64,000 bases of DNA from Levilactobacillus namurensis. Lineage in GTDB: Bacteria > Bacillota > Bacilli > Lactobacillales > Lactobacillaceae. The stretch lies in contig NZ_CP134159.1 in NCBI RefSeq assembly GCF_032197885.1, positions 2,610,725-2,674,724 on the forward strand, in the 5' to 3' direction. The position numbers and the translations under genes were made by a program. The first letter of the stretch is position 1; each line of letters starts with the position of its first letter. Positions 32,253 through 40,544 of the stretch are shown piece after piece. The notes below the pieces were generated by a model. The model was not told the DNA's origin. It searched no databases and worked only from the letters and a program-made list of their open reading frames with translations.

Positions 32253-32554
32253 CTGTATTGACCTCCATTTTCTGTATGGGTACAGGCTAAAATTGCGGTG
32301 AAGACGGGGCGCAAGCTCTGTCCGGTAGGCGAGAGCGTCCAAACCCGCTGTTTCACGTGAAACACAATCAGGCGATGCCGCCAGAGTCCCCAGAGGGCCC
32401 CTAAAGTCAGCCACCAGCGATCACCGGTACCAGCGGGGGCTAGCGCCGTGGTCGCTTGGGGGCCGTTCATCAGGCACAAGAGCATCCGCCATTGTCGCGG
32501 GTTTTCCACCAACGTCTGCACGACCCGTAGGCCTTCTAAGGCTTCTGTCGTCAT
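32249..32554 (-). CDS. small winged-helix protein, divergent HxlR-like
   Basis: 101 residues. The middle (LRVVQTLVENPRQWRMLLCL) and the end (WTLSPTGQSLRPVFTAIL) resemble HxlR regulators, but the recognition helix is poorly conserved. It is therefore a degenerate or divergent member. It overlaps the Old Yellow Enzyme gene by four bases in ATGA. A perfect parS 16-mer lies inside the coding sequence (around FHVKQR), which constrains its codons. A full HxlR regulator is encoded next upstream, separated by a terminator. The ATG has a GGAGGTGACG site. Confidence 0.6.
   Translation of the reverse strand: MTTEALEGLRVVQTLVENPRQWRMLLCLMNGPQATTALAPAGTGDRWWLTLGALWGLWRHRLIVFHVKQRVWTLSPTGQSLRPVFTAILACTHTENGGQYR
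32349..32364. promoter_or_regulatory. parS site (ParB/Spo0J binding)
   Basis: TGTTTCACGTGAAACA is an exact palindromic match to the Firmicutes parS consensus TGTTNCACGTGAAACA. It lies about 32 kb from the presumed oriC. Confidence 0.85.
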
Positions 32555-32656
32555 ACGTCACCTCCCTATGCTTCACAGTCTACCGTCCCGTTGACGCCAA
32601 GAAAAGAAGGCACTTTTTAGTGCCCCTAGAGGACCCAAACCAACTGCCATTGGATT

Positions 32657-32692
32657 AAAAAAAGGCGGCCGGGAGTTTCTTCCCAGTCGCCC
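32657..32692 (-). terminator. terminator of the HxlR gene
   Basis: Minus-strand GGCGACTGGGA pairs with TCCCGGCCGCC with few mismatches and leads into seven T residues. Confidence 0.82.
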
Positions 32693-32703
32693 GATTAGTC
32701 ATA

Positions 32704-33096
32704 CTAACGGGGTTGCAGTAACCGTTCAAACCCCTTATGGTCATTGCGAATGCCAACGTCCAGTTGGCCGGCCTGGTGCAGCTCGTCCACGTGGTGTTCG
32801 CCCCAGACGGACATCTGTACCAGGACCGTGCCTAGCGAACGTCCCATCTCGGTCAGGCGGTAGGTCACCTTAAACGGCGCCTTGTCTCCGGCCACCTGGC
32901 GGTCGACGATGCCATCAGCGGCGAGTTCCCGTAACTGTTGCGTCAAGACCTTCTGTGAGATCTGCGGGAGTTCGTTCCGCAAATCGCAGGTCCGTTGCGG
33001 CCGCATACTCAGATGGCAAAGAATTTGCGGTTTCCATTTCCCACTGATCACGTCTAAGGTCGCTTCGACCCCCATGTTATACATCTTCTTTGCCAT
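32704..33096 (-). CDS. HxlR-family transcriptional regulator
   Basis: 130 residues with the canonical HxlR winged helix: ISGKWKPQILCHLSMRPQRT, the recognition segment ISQKVLTQQLRELAADGI and the wing/strand VTYRLTEMGRSL. The HxlR cysteine near the N-terminus is absent from its usual position, so thiol sensing is uncertain. AGGAGG lies upstream of the ATG. It is divergent from the LD-carboxypeptidase gene and upstream of the Old Yellow Enzyme pair, either of which could be controlled by it. Confidence 0.88.
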   Translation of the reverse strand: MAKKMYNMGVEATLDVISGKWKPQILCHLSMRPQRTCDLRNELPQISQKVLTQQLRELAADGIVDRQVAGDKAPFKVTYRLTEMGRSLGTVLVQMSVWGEHHVDELHQAGQLDVGIRNDHKGFERLLQPR

Positions 33097-33239
33097 CTGC
33101 GGCGCCTCCTCAAGTCGTTTTTTTCTATTGTACCCGCTCTTCTCTCATTTGGCGAGTAGGTACCTTCAGGTAACCCTTGGCAAAGTCCCCGTCCAAGCGT
33201 AGACTAGACCCCAACTTACACTATCGAGGAGGGATTGGT

Positions 33240-34328
33240 ATGTTCAAACCAGCACCATTACATCCCGGCGACCACGTGGCCGTCGTCAGTCTTTCAGCCG
33301 GGACCTTGGGGGAACCGTTCGCCGCTCACGAACTTAAGCGCGGCCTCCAACGGCTGCGGGCCCTCGACCTGGTTCCCGTCTGCATGCCCAACAGCCTCAA
33401 GGGCGTCGCCTACCTAGCGGCCCACCCGGAAGCTCGGGCCGCCGACCTCAAGCAGGCCTTTCTGGATCCCAGCATCACGGGCATCATCTGCGCCATCGGG
33501 GGCATCGAGACCTACCGCCTAGCGCCCTACCTGCTGGATGACCCCGAGTTTGTGGCCGCTGTGCACCAACACCCTAAGCTATTCACCGGGTTCTCCGACA
33601 CCACCGTAGACCACCTGATGCTTTACCAGCTGGGCCTGACCACCTACTACGGTCCCAGCCTGCTCAACGACTTTGCCGAGTTAGGTCCCGAGCTGTTACC
33701 CTACACGGCCCAGACGATCCATCACTACTTCACGAACCCCGCCACGACGGCCATCACCAGTAGCCCCGTCTGGTACCAGGAACGTCAGGACTTTTCCGCG
33801 GCCGCCCTGGATACGCCCCGGATCAGCCACCCCGAAACACAGGGGTACCAAGTCCTGCGGGGAACCGGTGTGGTTCGCGGTCCCCTCTTAGGTGGTTGCC
33901 TGGACAGTCTGAACAGCCTAATCACGGACACCCGCTATCCCGACGAACCCCTGGTGAGTCAGCGTTACCACCTGTTACCGACCGCCCGCGACTTTGCCGG
34001 AAAACTCCTCTTCTTAGAGACCAGTGAGGAGCAACCCACACCCGCGACTTACCGCCGCATGTTGGAGGCCCTCAAGGCGCGGGGCATTCTGGCCGCCGTG
34101 GCCGGCATTCTGACGGGGAAACCCCAGGACAATCACTACCTGGCCGACTACGCCGCCATTCTACAAGATGTCACGGCCGACTTAGGAACGCCTCTGATGG
34201 CGAACCTGAACTTCGGTCACGCCTACCCGCGCACGGCTTTACCGTACGGTGTCACCGCCCAGCTTGATCTGGACCACGCGACGTTGACCGTGACCGAGCC
34301 CTACTTTGCGGGTCCCGTCTTTGACTAA
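33240..34328 (+). CDS. S66-family LD-carboxypeptidase (LdcA/MccF-like)
   Basis: 362 residues of the serine peptidase family S66. The nucleophile serine is in FTGFSDTTVDHL, and the conserved start HPGDHVAVVSLSAG and IICAIGGIETYRLAPYL match the N-terminal domain. Members trim murein tetrapeptides or hydrolyse microcin-C-like peptide nucleotides, and the window does not separate these. No signal peptide, so it is cytosolic. The correct start is ATG 33240 behind GAGGAGGG. It is a single-gene unit with its own terminator. Confidence 0.88.
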   Translation: MFKPAPLHPGDHVAVVSLSAGTLGEPFAAHELKRGLQRLRALDLVPVCMPNSLKGVAYLAAHPEARAADLKQAFLDPSITGIICAIGGIETYRLAPYLLDDPEFVAAVHQHPKLFTGFSDTTVDHLMLYQLGLTTYYGPSLLNDFAELGPELLPYTAQTIHHYFTNPATTAITSSPVWYQERQDFSAAALDTPRISHPETQGYQVLRGTGVVRGPLLGGCLDSLNSLITDTRYPDEPLVSQRYHLLPTARDFAGKLLFLETSEEQPTPATYRRMLEALKARGILAAVAGILTGKPQDNHYLADYAAILQDVTADLGTPLMANLNFGHAYPRTALPYGVTAQLDLDHATLTVTEPYFAGPVFD

Positions 34329-34372
34329 CTCGCGCTAATTTCTAGCTTCCGTTGCGGTGCCATGCGCCGCTT

Positions 34373-34422
34373 AACGTGACCGACTTTCCCCCACGCTCAA
34401 GGGCCAGGCCGGTCACGTTTTT
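34373..34422 (+). terminator. terminator after LD-carboxypeptidase
   Basis: AACGTGACCG (34373-34382) pairs with CGGTCACGTT (34410-34419) and continues as T's; the loop is long. Confidence 0.75.
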
Positions 34423-34457
34423 GGTCCCCTCTTTCATCCCGAAAACAGCCCGCTATC

Positions 34458-34486
34458 TTTTAAATGAAAGCGCTTTCTGATATACT
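34458..34486 (+). promoter_or_regulatory. azoreductase promoter with embedded cre site
   Basis: TGAAAGCGCTTTCT (34465-34478) fits the cre consensus with one mismatch and lies in the spacer just before TATACT (34481-34486). The -35 (TTTTAA, 34458-34463) is weak. Confidence 0.6.
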
Positions 34487-34516
34487 GAACTTATCGTTAA
34501 GAAAAGAGGAGTTATA

Positions 34517-35158
34517 ATGGCTAAAGTCTTAGTAATTTACGCTCACCCTGAAACGAAAACTTACTCCACCACGGATAAGTTCTACCAACAGTTCATCACG
34601 TCCTACCGCGAAACACATCCGGAAGACACCATCATCGAACACAACGTCTCCGAATACATGCCGTTCCCCCTGAACAAGATCGCTGTCTCCATCTACAACA
34701 AGGCCCTGGTCAACCAACCGCTGAACCCCGATGAGTCTCGGTTCAACGATGCTCGGCAGAAGTGGATCGACGAGTTCATCGCGGCCGACAAGTACGTCTT
34801 CGTCAACCCGATGTACAACCTCTTCATCCCCAGTGAAATGAAGAGCTACCTCGACATCGTGATGCAGGTCTCCCAGACCTTCCACTACACCGATCAAGGA
34901 ATCATGGAAGGCCTGTTGCACGGGAAGAAAGCCATTCACCTGCAGACGGCCGGGGGCGATTACCACGGCTCCACGGGCGGTCCCGACCTGAGTCAGTTGG
35001 ACCTGGGACACCAGTACATTGGGGCCGTGCTCCACGTGATGGGCGTGGACGACTTTACCGGTCTCTACGCCGAGGGCATGGACCAGTCGCCCGCGCACGC
35101 TCCCGAGATCATGGCCGCGGCCTTTGACCGGGCCGAACAGGCGGGGCGTACCTTCTAA
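34517..35158 (+). CDS. FMN-dependent NADH-azoreductase / quinone reductase (Flavodoxin_2)
   Basis: 213 residues of the flavodoxin-like fold used by AzoR and NAD(P)H:quinone reductases. The N-terminal FMN phosphate loop reads VIYAHPETKTYST, the conserved VFVNPMYNLFIPSEMKSYLD follows at about 90-110, and AGGDYHG near 155 contacts the flavin. It would reduce quinones or azo compounds with NADH. GAGGAG precedes the ATG. The promoter carries a cre-like site, suggesting glucose control. Codon use is strongly biased, consistent with good expression. Confidence 0.9.
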   Translation: MAKVLVIYAHPETKTYSTTDKFYQQFITSYRETHPEDTIIEHNVSEYMPFPLNKIAVSIYNKALVNQPLNPDESRFNDARQKWIDEFIAADKYVFVNPMYNLFIPSEMKSYLDIVMQVSQTFHYTDQGIMEGLLHGKKAIHLQTAGGDYHGSTGGPDLSQLDLGHQYIGAVLHVMGVDDFTGLYAEGMDQSPAHAPEIMAAAFDRAEQAGRTF

Positions 35159-35181
35159 TCTTGACACCATTGACGACACAC

Positions 35182-35221
35182 AAAGGGCTTCGGAAATGTT
35201 ACGATTTCCGGAGCTCTTTTT
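35182..35221. terminator. bidirectional terminator
   Basis: AAAGGGCTTCGGAAAT pairs with ATTTCCGGAGCTCTTT between the convergent azoreductase and CDF genes. Confidence 0.82.
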
Positions 35222-35227
35222 CAATTG

Positions 35228-36214
35228 TTATGATTTTTTGATATACGGTACCGCCATCACGTCGGTATCAACGATGCCAAACTGACGGCGCATCCGTTCC
35301 TCAATTGCTTCACCTAACCGGTAGCTGTCCTGAACCCGCATCTCTGGGGCGACCGCGATGATCACGTCTAGCGTGACCATGTTGCCGTTATAGTGGGCCT
35401 TAATGGCGGTCACGTCCCGGACTCCCGGCCACTGCGCAATGACCTGCTTGAACGTCGCCTCTTCTTGCGGATCGAAATAATCCGCTAAGTTCAGGCTGCT
35501 CTCGCGGAAGATCTTCACGCCCGCCGTCAGGATAAACATCCCGACCACCAGGCTCGCGACCCCGTCAAGCCACTTGAACTGGAACCACAGTGCCCCGCCA
35601 ATGGCGACCAACGTGCCCAGACTGGTCAGCGCATCGCTCAGACTATCCTGCGCGGCCGCACTCAACGCGGCGTTGTTCAACCGGCGCCCGGCGCGACGGT
35701 TCAACCACCAGACGCCCAGCATGATGACCAGCGCAACCGCGGCCCCGACTAAGGTAATCGGCCGTGGAATCTCCTGTTCCTCCGGATGAATCAGACTCTT
35801 GAGCCCGCTAAAGAGGACGCTGAAGGAGATCCCTACCATGACGATGCCGGTAATCAGCGTAAAGACCGTTTCGTAGTGAAACCGGGTCAGCTGGAGGCGC
35901 TGTCCCGCCTGCGGACTGTCTTCCGGTAAGGGTTGCCCCAATAGGTCGTCATCGTCCACGTCGCGGGCGATAAAGATGCCCACCAGCAGTAAGGCCGCCG
36001 AAATGATTCCGGATAAGTTGTTCAACGCATCCGCGCGTAAGGTCTGCGAATGCCCCACAACGGCTAGGTAAAACTCAATTACGGAAATTGCCAGGTACGC
36101 CGCCACGTTGAGCCAGAGATGGTTCTGCGCCCGGCGTAACTTCTGTAGTTCGCCCGCCTGGGTCGCCCGCCACTGCGCAGCTTCCGCAACATGGTGTTCA
36201 TGAAATTCTTGCAT
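35228..36214 (-). CDS. cation diffusion facilitator metal transporter
   Basis: 328 residues with about six membrane segments (35-230) and a C-terminal cytosolic ferredoxin-like domain (240-328), typical of CDF divalent-metal exporters. The metal-site residues read DALNN in segment 2 and DSLSD in segment 5, not the HxxxD of zinc exporters, so Mn or Fe is as likely; the metal is unassigned. The gene lies 32 bp downstream of a lipoprotein gene and is probably co-transcribed with it. GAGGCGG precedes ATG 36214. Confidence 0.9.
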   Translation of the reverse strand: MQEFHEHHVAEAAQWRATQAGELQKLRRAQNHLWLNVAAYLAISVIEFYLAVVGHSQTLRADALNNLSGIISAALLLVGIFIARDVDDDDLLGQPLPEDSPQAGQRLQLTRFHYETVFTLITGIVMVGISFSVLFSGLKSLIHPEEQEIPRPITLVGAAVALVIMLGVWWLNRRAGRRLNNAALSAAAQDSLSDALTSLGTLVAIGGALWFQFKWLDGVASLVVGMFILTAGVKIFRESSLNLADYFDPQEEATFKQVIAQWPGVRDVTAIKAHYNGNMVTLDVIIAVAPEMRVQDSYRLGEAIEERMRRQFGIVDTDVMAVPYIKKS

Positions 36215-36246
36215 GCAACCGCCTCTTCACCTTAAGGACGCCCGGG

Positions 36247-37008
36247 TTACCCCTGCGTCCAAACTTCATTAACTAAGTCGTGGTGATACGATTGGCCATC
36301 GGTCAAGACGGTACTCCCGTCATAGGCCGTGTAGCCGTAATAGGTCTCGTTCTCCCCGTTACTCCAAGTCACGTCAATCTCCACGTTGGCGTCGATGGTC
36401 TTGGTATCGTTGGTCCCCGACGACACATCGTAAGACAGGACGCCCTTGGCCCCCGAATCCTTGATGGTCGCGTAGCCGTGAAAGGCCGTGCCGTCGTTAT
36501 TGTTCTGGATGACCGTCCCATCACTATCGATGTCGAGGTCAGCTTGAATCCGGTCCCCATCGTCATCGTTATAGAAGGCATAGTCCCCGGTGAACTTCGA
36601 ATAGCCGTCAAAGCTATCATTGGTGCCGGTGGTCCGCTGCGTGGTGGATCCGCCGGTGGTGGTGACCGACTTGGAAGTCTTATCATCCTTCAACAAGAAC
36701 TTATCATTACTCTTTTGCAAATCAAAGAATTCCGTCTTCAAAGTGCCAAATCCTTTACCGTTAAGTTCGGCGACATTAATTTGACTGAGCGCCTTGTTCG
36801 ATGCTTGGTAATGCCCCGTTGCGTTGGCCTTACGGGCCGTTTGGATGATCGACTCGTCCTTGGCTAACTTACCTGATTTGGTGGACGTCTGGGACTGACG
36901 CGCTTGATGCGTCACGTTCTTGGGCGAACCGAATAACGAACAACCAGATAAGCCGACCGTCATGGCAACCAGTAATGCCCCCATTGCCCATGTGTGCTGT
37001 CTCTGCAT
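36247..37008 (-). CDS. putative lipoprotein with acidic Asp/Gly repeats
   Basis: 253 residues. Lipoprotein signal with LSGC, modified Cys23. A Ser/Thr/Lys-rich segment, a helical region (50-105), a Ser/Thr linker and an acidic beta-rich domain follow. Two stretches (YNDDDGDRI and LDIDSDGTV) resemble EF-hand-like calcium loops. No family was recognised. It is the first gene of a likely two-gene operon with the CDF transporter, which hints at a metal-related role. The C-terminal domain resembles that of the frameshifted zinc-ribbon protein at 50043 in composition only. Confidence 0.72.
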   Translation of the reverse strand: MQRQHTWAMGALLVAMTVGLSGCSLFGSPKNVTHQARQSQTSTKSGKLAKDESIIQTARKANATGHYQASNKALSQINVAELNGKGFGTLKTEFFDLQKSNDKFLLKDDKTSKSVTTTGGSTTQRTTGTNDSFDGYSKFTGDYAFYNDDDGDRIQADLDIDSDGTVIQNNNDGTAFHGYATIKDSGAKGVLSYDVSSGTNDTKTIDANVEIDVTWSNGENETYYGYTAYDGSTVLTDGQSYHHDLVNEVWTQG

Positions 37009-37286
37009 GTGAAACCCCTCCTAGGTTCATTTTGTTTCGATTTGAATATGTATAGTTCATTAATTATTTTAGGTCAATCGTAGCGGGACCTCAATCCTTC
37101 CCCCCGATTTCTGAATCTCACCCCAGTCGGGTTTAAATTAAGCGCTCGGCAGCGAAAACTTTGTTTAGTTTTTCATCATTTAAAATTGCCTTTTGAAAAC
37201 GACCGTTCCGGTTTCTTTTTAAATTATTCATCGGTAACGACGCCTGACATACCGGGATTTTAACGGTCGACTAACAAACTTTTTGT

Positions 37287-37324
37287 CGAAAACGGTTGCA
37301 TACTGTAAGTTTCTAAGTTATAAT
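37287..37324 (+). promoter_or_regulatory. promoter of the Fe-alcohol dehydrogenase with weak cre
   Basis: TTGCAT (37296-37301), 17-bp spacer, perfect TATAAT (37319-37324). CGAAAACGGTTGCA (37287-37300) matches cre with two mismatches and covers the -35. Confidence 0.7.
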
Positions 37325-37383
37325 TCACTTGTGAATAAGGTATTAAAGATTTTCAAAACTTCTGAAAGAAGGCATTTTATATT

Positions 37384-38556
37384 ATGGCTGAACGTAGTTA
37401 TGATTTTCTGATGCCCAGTGTCAACTTTTTTGGCCCTGGCGTTATTAGCAAGCTTGGTGACCGTGCCAAGATGTTAGGTATGAAGAAGCCCGTTATCGTG
37501 ACGGACAAATTCTTGGAAGGCATGCAAGACGGTGCCGTTCAACAAAGCCTGAAGTCTCTGGACGCCGCTGGTGTGGATTACGTGATCTACAACAACGTGG
37601 AACCAAACCCTAAGATTCGTAACATCAAGGAAGTTAAGAAGCTCTATGAAGACTCTGGTGCGGACTCCATCATTACCATTGGTGGGGGTTCAGCGCACGA
37701 TACGGGTAAGGGTGCCGGTATCATCCTGACCAACGGTGACGACATCACCAAGTTGGCCGGCATCGAAACGCTCGACAAGGCTTTACCACCACTGATCGCC
37801 GTAAACACCACTGCCGGGACCGGTTCCGAACTGACCCGTCACGCGGTAATCACCAACGAAGAGACTCACTTGAAGTTCGTCGTGGTTTCCTGGCGGAACA
37901 TTCCGTTGGTTTCCTTCAACGACCCAACTCTGATGCTCGATGTGCCTAAGGGCTTGACGGCTGCGACTGGGATGGATGCCTTCGTTCAATCCATCGAACC
38001 ATACGTTTCCGTTGACCACAACCCCATCACCGACTCACAATGTATCGAAGCCATTAAGTTAATTGAAACTTCCTTACGGGAAGCCGTTGCGAACGGCCAT
38101 AACCTGGAAGCTCGGACCAAGATGGTCGAAGCTGAAATGTTAGCCGGGATGGCCTTCAACAACGCCAACTTGGGTTACGTTCACGCCATGGCGCACCAAT
38201 TAGGTGGCCAATACGATGCCCCTCATGGTGTCTGCTGTGCCTTGCTTCTGCCTTACGTTGAAGAATACAACATCATCGCTTGCCCAGAACGCTTTGCTGA
38301 ATTAGCAAAGATCATGGGTGAAAACACGGACGGTCTGTCCACTCGTGACGCTGCTGAATTGTCCATCAAGGCCATGAAGCAAATGTCTCAAGACGTTGGT
38401 ATCCCAGCTTCCATCAAGGAAATCGGTGCCAAGCCAGAAGACTTCGAACTGATGGCTGAAAACGCCTTGAAGGACGGGAACGCCTTCTCCAACCCTCGTA
38501 AGGGGACTAAGGAAGACATCATCAAGATATTCCAAGCTGCTTACGACGCAAAATAA
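37384..38556 (+). CDS. iron-containing alcohol dehydrogenase (1,3-propanediol dehydrogenase-like)
   Basis: 390 residues of the group III Fe-ADH family, closest in style to DhaT, which reduces 3-hydroxypropionaldehyde to 1,3-propanediol with NADH. The NAD-binding GGGSAHDTGKG is near residue 100. Metal ligands are the Asp in GMDAFVQSIE and the histidines in VHAMAHQLGGQYDAPHGV. AGAAGG upstream of ATG 37384, a consensus -10 and strong codon bias suggest high expression. It stands alone; no glycerol dehydratase genes are in the window, so the aldehyde must come from elsewhere or the enzyme is a general aldehyde reductase. Confidence 0.92.
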   Translation: MAERSYDFLMPSVNFFGPGVISKLGDRAKMLGMKKPVIVTDKFLEGMQDGAVQQSLKSLDAAGVDYVIYNNVEPNPKIRNIKEVKKLYEDSGADSIITIGGGSAHDTGKGAGIILTNGDDITKLAGIETLDKALPPLIAVNTTAGTGSELTRHAVITNEETHLKFVVVSWRNIPLVSFNDPTLMLDVPKGLTAATGMDAFVQSIEPYVSVDHNPITDSQCIEAIKLIETSLREAVANGHNLEARTKMVEAEMLAGMAFNNANLGYVHAMAHQLGGQYDAPHGVCCALLLPYVEEYNIIACPERFAELAKIMGENTDGLSTRDAAELSIKAMKQMSQDVGIPASIKEIGAKPEDFELMAENALKDGNAFSNPRKGTKEDIIKIFQAAYDAK

Positions 38557-38587
38557 GCTTAAAATTTTAAATTGATTGGTCTTACAA

Positions 38588-38622
38588 AACCCCTGGCAGT
38601 CAGCCGACTGCCGGGGGTTTTT
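38588..38622 (+). terminator. terminator after Fe-alcohol dehydrogenase
   Basis: AACCCCTGGCAGTC pairs with GACTGCCGGGGGTT and is followed by T's. Confidence 0.9.
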
Positions 38623-38642
38623 AGAGTCTTAGTGACTAAAAA

Positions 38643-38683
38643 ACGACGCTTTCACCACCCAGGTTGGTTGGTGAAAGCGTCGT
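38643..38683 (-). terminator. terminator of the small basic protein gene
   Basis: A perfect 15-bp stem (38643-38657 with 38669-38683). On the minus strand it leads into a T-rich end. Confidence 0.82.
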
Positions 38684-38689
38684 CTGAAG

Positions 38690-39010
38690 TTAGTTCCAAT
38701 CGTCCCGTTGACCACGCCGTGCGCGGTGCCCCGTGGCGTGCTTGCGACTCGCCCATTCCTGAGCGGCCACCTTTTCCGCGTGTTCGCGGCGCTTGGTGCG
38801 GTTACTCTTGGGCCGCGGTCCCTTCGCCTTACGGACCCGGTTCCGCGTAGTCACTGCCTTTTTGTGTTCGACCAACATGGCCGCGTCAGCTTCCTTTTGG
38901 TTCAACAGGCCGCGTTCTACGCTGGTCATATACTTCTGCCAAATCTCCGGTCCAACCTTTTCCTTGAGCTTCTTCCGCCGAATAGCGGCTCTATCTGATG
39001 ACTCTGCCAT
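38690..39010 (-). CDS. small highly basic protein of unknown function
   Basis: 106 residues rich in Lys and Arg, with a helical N-terminal half (IRRKKLKEKVGPEIWQKYM) and a basic tail (RPKSNRTKRREHAEK). Nucleic-acid or ribosome binding is plausible from charge alone; no domain was recognised. GGAGG precedes the internal ATG 39010, so the five upstream in-frame codons are probably not translated. It has its own strong terminator. Confidence 0.65.
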   Translation of the reverse strand: MAESSDRAAIRRKKLKEKVGPEIWQKYMTSVERGLLNQKEADAAMLVEHKKAVTTRNRVRKAKGPRPKSNRTKRREHAEKVAAQEWASRKHATGHRARRGQRDDWN

Positions 39011-39091
39011 GAGGGGTGCCTCCAATTTCCGTGTTTTGATACCCTAGTCTACCACAATCGATTGGCGCTTGGCCGCTGGGGCCGTTGCCAA

Positions 39092-39226
39092 TCACTTCTT
39101 CCGCCTACCAGACCCGTGGCGCAGGATGCCTTCCGCGAAGAACCCGACCACCAGCTCCAGTAGCATAGCCAACGTGCTGCTCTCCCAGATACCGCCTAAG
39201 ATTCTGCCAACTTTCTTCACCATCAT
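39092..39226 (-). CDS. predicted 44-residue small membrane protein
   Basis: An open frame beginning with two ATGs: MMVKKVGRILGGIWESS, one hydrophobic segment (TLAMLLELVVGFFAEGIL), and a basic C-terminus ending RHGSGRRKK. A G-rich GTGGGGTG precedes the start. The layout, a single membrane helix flanked by basic ends, suits a real small protein, but there is no family support. Confidence 0.45.
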   Translation of the reverse strand: MMVKKVGRILGGIWESSTLAMLLELVVGFFAEGILRHGSGRRKK

Positions 39227-39295
39227 CACCCCACTAACGTCCGGTTCTGTTCTCCTCCAGTTTACCTGAATCTACGCCAGCTGTCAGGACCCCGG

Positions 39296-39311
39296 TGTTT
39301 CATGTGAAACA
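39296..39311. promoter_or_regulatory. parS-like site
   Basis: TGTTTCATGTGAAACA differs from the parS consensus at one central base. It is intergenic, upstream of a membrane protein gene. Confidence 0.65.
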
Positions 39312-39376
39312 TCGGGACCCCTGAATCGTCAGGGGTGTGGTACACTCAAGAAAAACCACGAGAAGGAAGTCTCAAC

Positions 39377-40000
39377 ATGTTTTTACCCGCAGTCGTCGCC
39401 GTCATCTTCATTATCTTCATCAAGGACCAGTTTGAATTCAGCGCCATTGGTTGGCTGAGTTACTGGTTCATCCCCATCTTCTGCCTCTATCAGTTCATGC
39501 GGACCTTCGTCTGGTCGCCGCTCAACGCGGTGATCACGGTGGGCCTGATCATCGTCGCCACCCTAGTTGGTCACTATCAGACCGCCCACACCAAGATTCG
39601 CCTGGAAGAGACAGGGAACCGGTACTTCCGGGACGCTAATGGTCAAGAAGTCCCGGTCTACAAGAAAGTGGTCACGGCCCAGGGCGGACGCCACTACCTC
39701 TACGGCTGGTTGATGATTCTTGGCTTACAACTGGTGATCGAAGGGTTGTACCTTCACGAACTCACCAGCGTCGACCACCTCTTTGAAGCGGCCTATAAGG
39801 AAGTCGCCGCCGACGTGTTGATCTTCTACCGGCTCACTGGCGCCCGCCACAGCAGTTGGATTCTTTGGGGGCTAACGGCCTTCTCCAGTCTCAGCTACAC
39901 CCTCTTCCTGGCCCATAAGTCGCCCATGGCCAAGATGGTACTCTTCGGCAAAAAGACCTATAAGCACATCTCGGAACACGAAGAACGCGGCGCGCACTAG
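39377..40000 (+). CDS. integral membrane protein of unknown function
   Basis: 207 residues with about five membrane segments: two near the N-terminus (FLPAVVAVIFIIFI and the WLSYWFIPIFCLYQF region), ITVGLIIVATLVG, a later GWLMILGLQLVIEGLYL, and one near 180. A charged cytosolic loop with EETGNRYFRDANGQEVPV lies between. No family was recognised. AGAAGGAAG sits before ATG 39377, making the 14 upstream in-frame codons unlikely. The gene is monocistronic with a downstream terminator, and a parS-like site lies just upstream. Confidence 0.72.
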   Translation: MFLPAVVAVIFIIFIKDQFEFSAIGWLSYWFIPIFCLYQFMRTFVWSPLNAVITVGLIIVATLVGHYQTAHTKIRLEETGNRYFRDANGQEVPVYKKVVTAQGGRHYLYGWLMILGLQLVIEGLYLHELTSVDHLFEAAYKEVAADVLIFYRLTGARHSSWILWGLTAFSSLSYTLFLAHKSPMAKMVLFGKKTYKHISEHEERGAH

Positions 40001-40102
40001 GGAGAATACCAGCCGTTGTGCATCGGTCGCCGCCGGTAAAACATCCAAGGCCCCGCATCTAGAATGCCGAAATTTTTTTGATGGCGGGCTAACCGAACGC
40101 CC

Positions 40103-40125
40103 AAGCCCCGTCTACCGGGCTTTTT
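40103..40125 (+). terminator. terminator after the membrane protein
   Basis: AAGCCC (40103-40108) pairs with GGGCTT (40117-40122), followed by T's. Confidence 0.7.
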
Positions 40126-40182
40126 CAGATTAAAATCCCATGGTGAAACCGGCCTTGAAACTCATCATTTTCAAATTTTTCT

Positions 40183-40210
40183 TTTACAAACTGATTTTTA
40201 GTGCTATTCT
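40183..40210 (+). promoter_or_regulatory. asnA promoter
   Basis: TTTACA (40183-40188), 16-bp spacer, TATTCT (40205-40210), shortly before the T-box leader. Confidence 0.6.
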
Positions 40211-40224
40211 ATTGGCAACAAGAT

Positions 40225-40499
40225 AAAAGCGACAAGAAAGCAGAGTAAGTTTCATCCAGCTGCCAGTGAAGCGGGGATAGTGGAAACCCGCCCCAGATGT
40301 GGATGATGCCGAATAACCCTTTCTTAAGTTTCTGGCTGAAATGACACGCCTCGCGTTCAGAGTAGGTTTAGACGTTGACCGGTACGTTACCAGCGGTGGA
40401 GCATGTTAGTGCTCTTTTGAGGAGGCCTACGTCACGTAGGCAATCTGGGTGGTACCGCGAAAAGTCTTTCGTCCCTGTATTGGGACGGAAGACTTTTTT
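40225..40499 (+). promoter_or_regulatory. T-box riboswitch, Asn-specific
   Basis: Stem I base AAGAAAG (40234-40240) pairs with CTTTCTT (40319-40325). AGTA and GAA form the specifier loop, and the specifier reads AAC (40315-40317), an asparagine codon, in agreement with the downstream gene. The classical T-box GGGTGGTACCGCG is at 40447-40459 and the terminator stem at 40461-40499. Confidence 0.95.
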
Positions 40500-40544
40500 A
40501 TTTTGTGTAAATGACTGAAGAAAAGACTAAAGGAGTGTTGGTGT

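Noticed and set aside
33240..34328. LD-carboxypeptidase taken as microcin immunity within a bacteriocin locus
   Set aside because: No precursor peptide, adenylyltransferase or exporter genes lie nearby.
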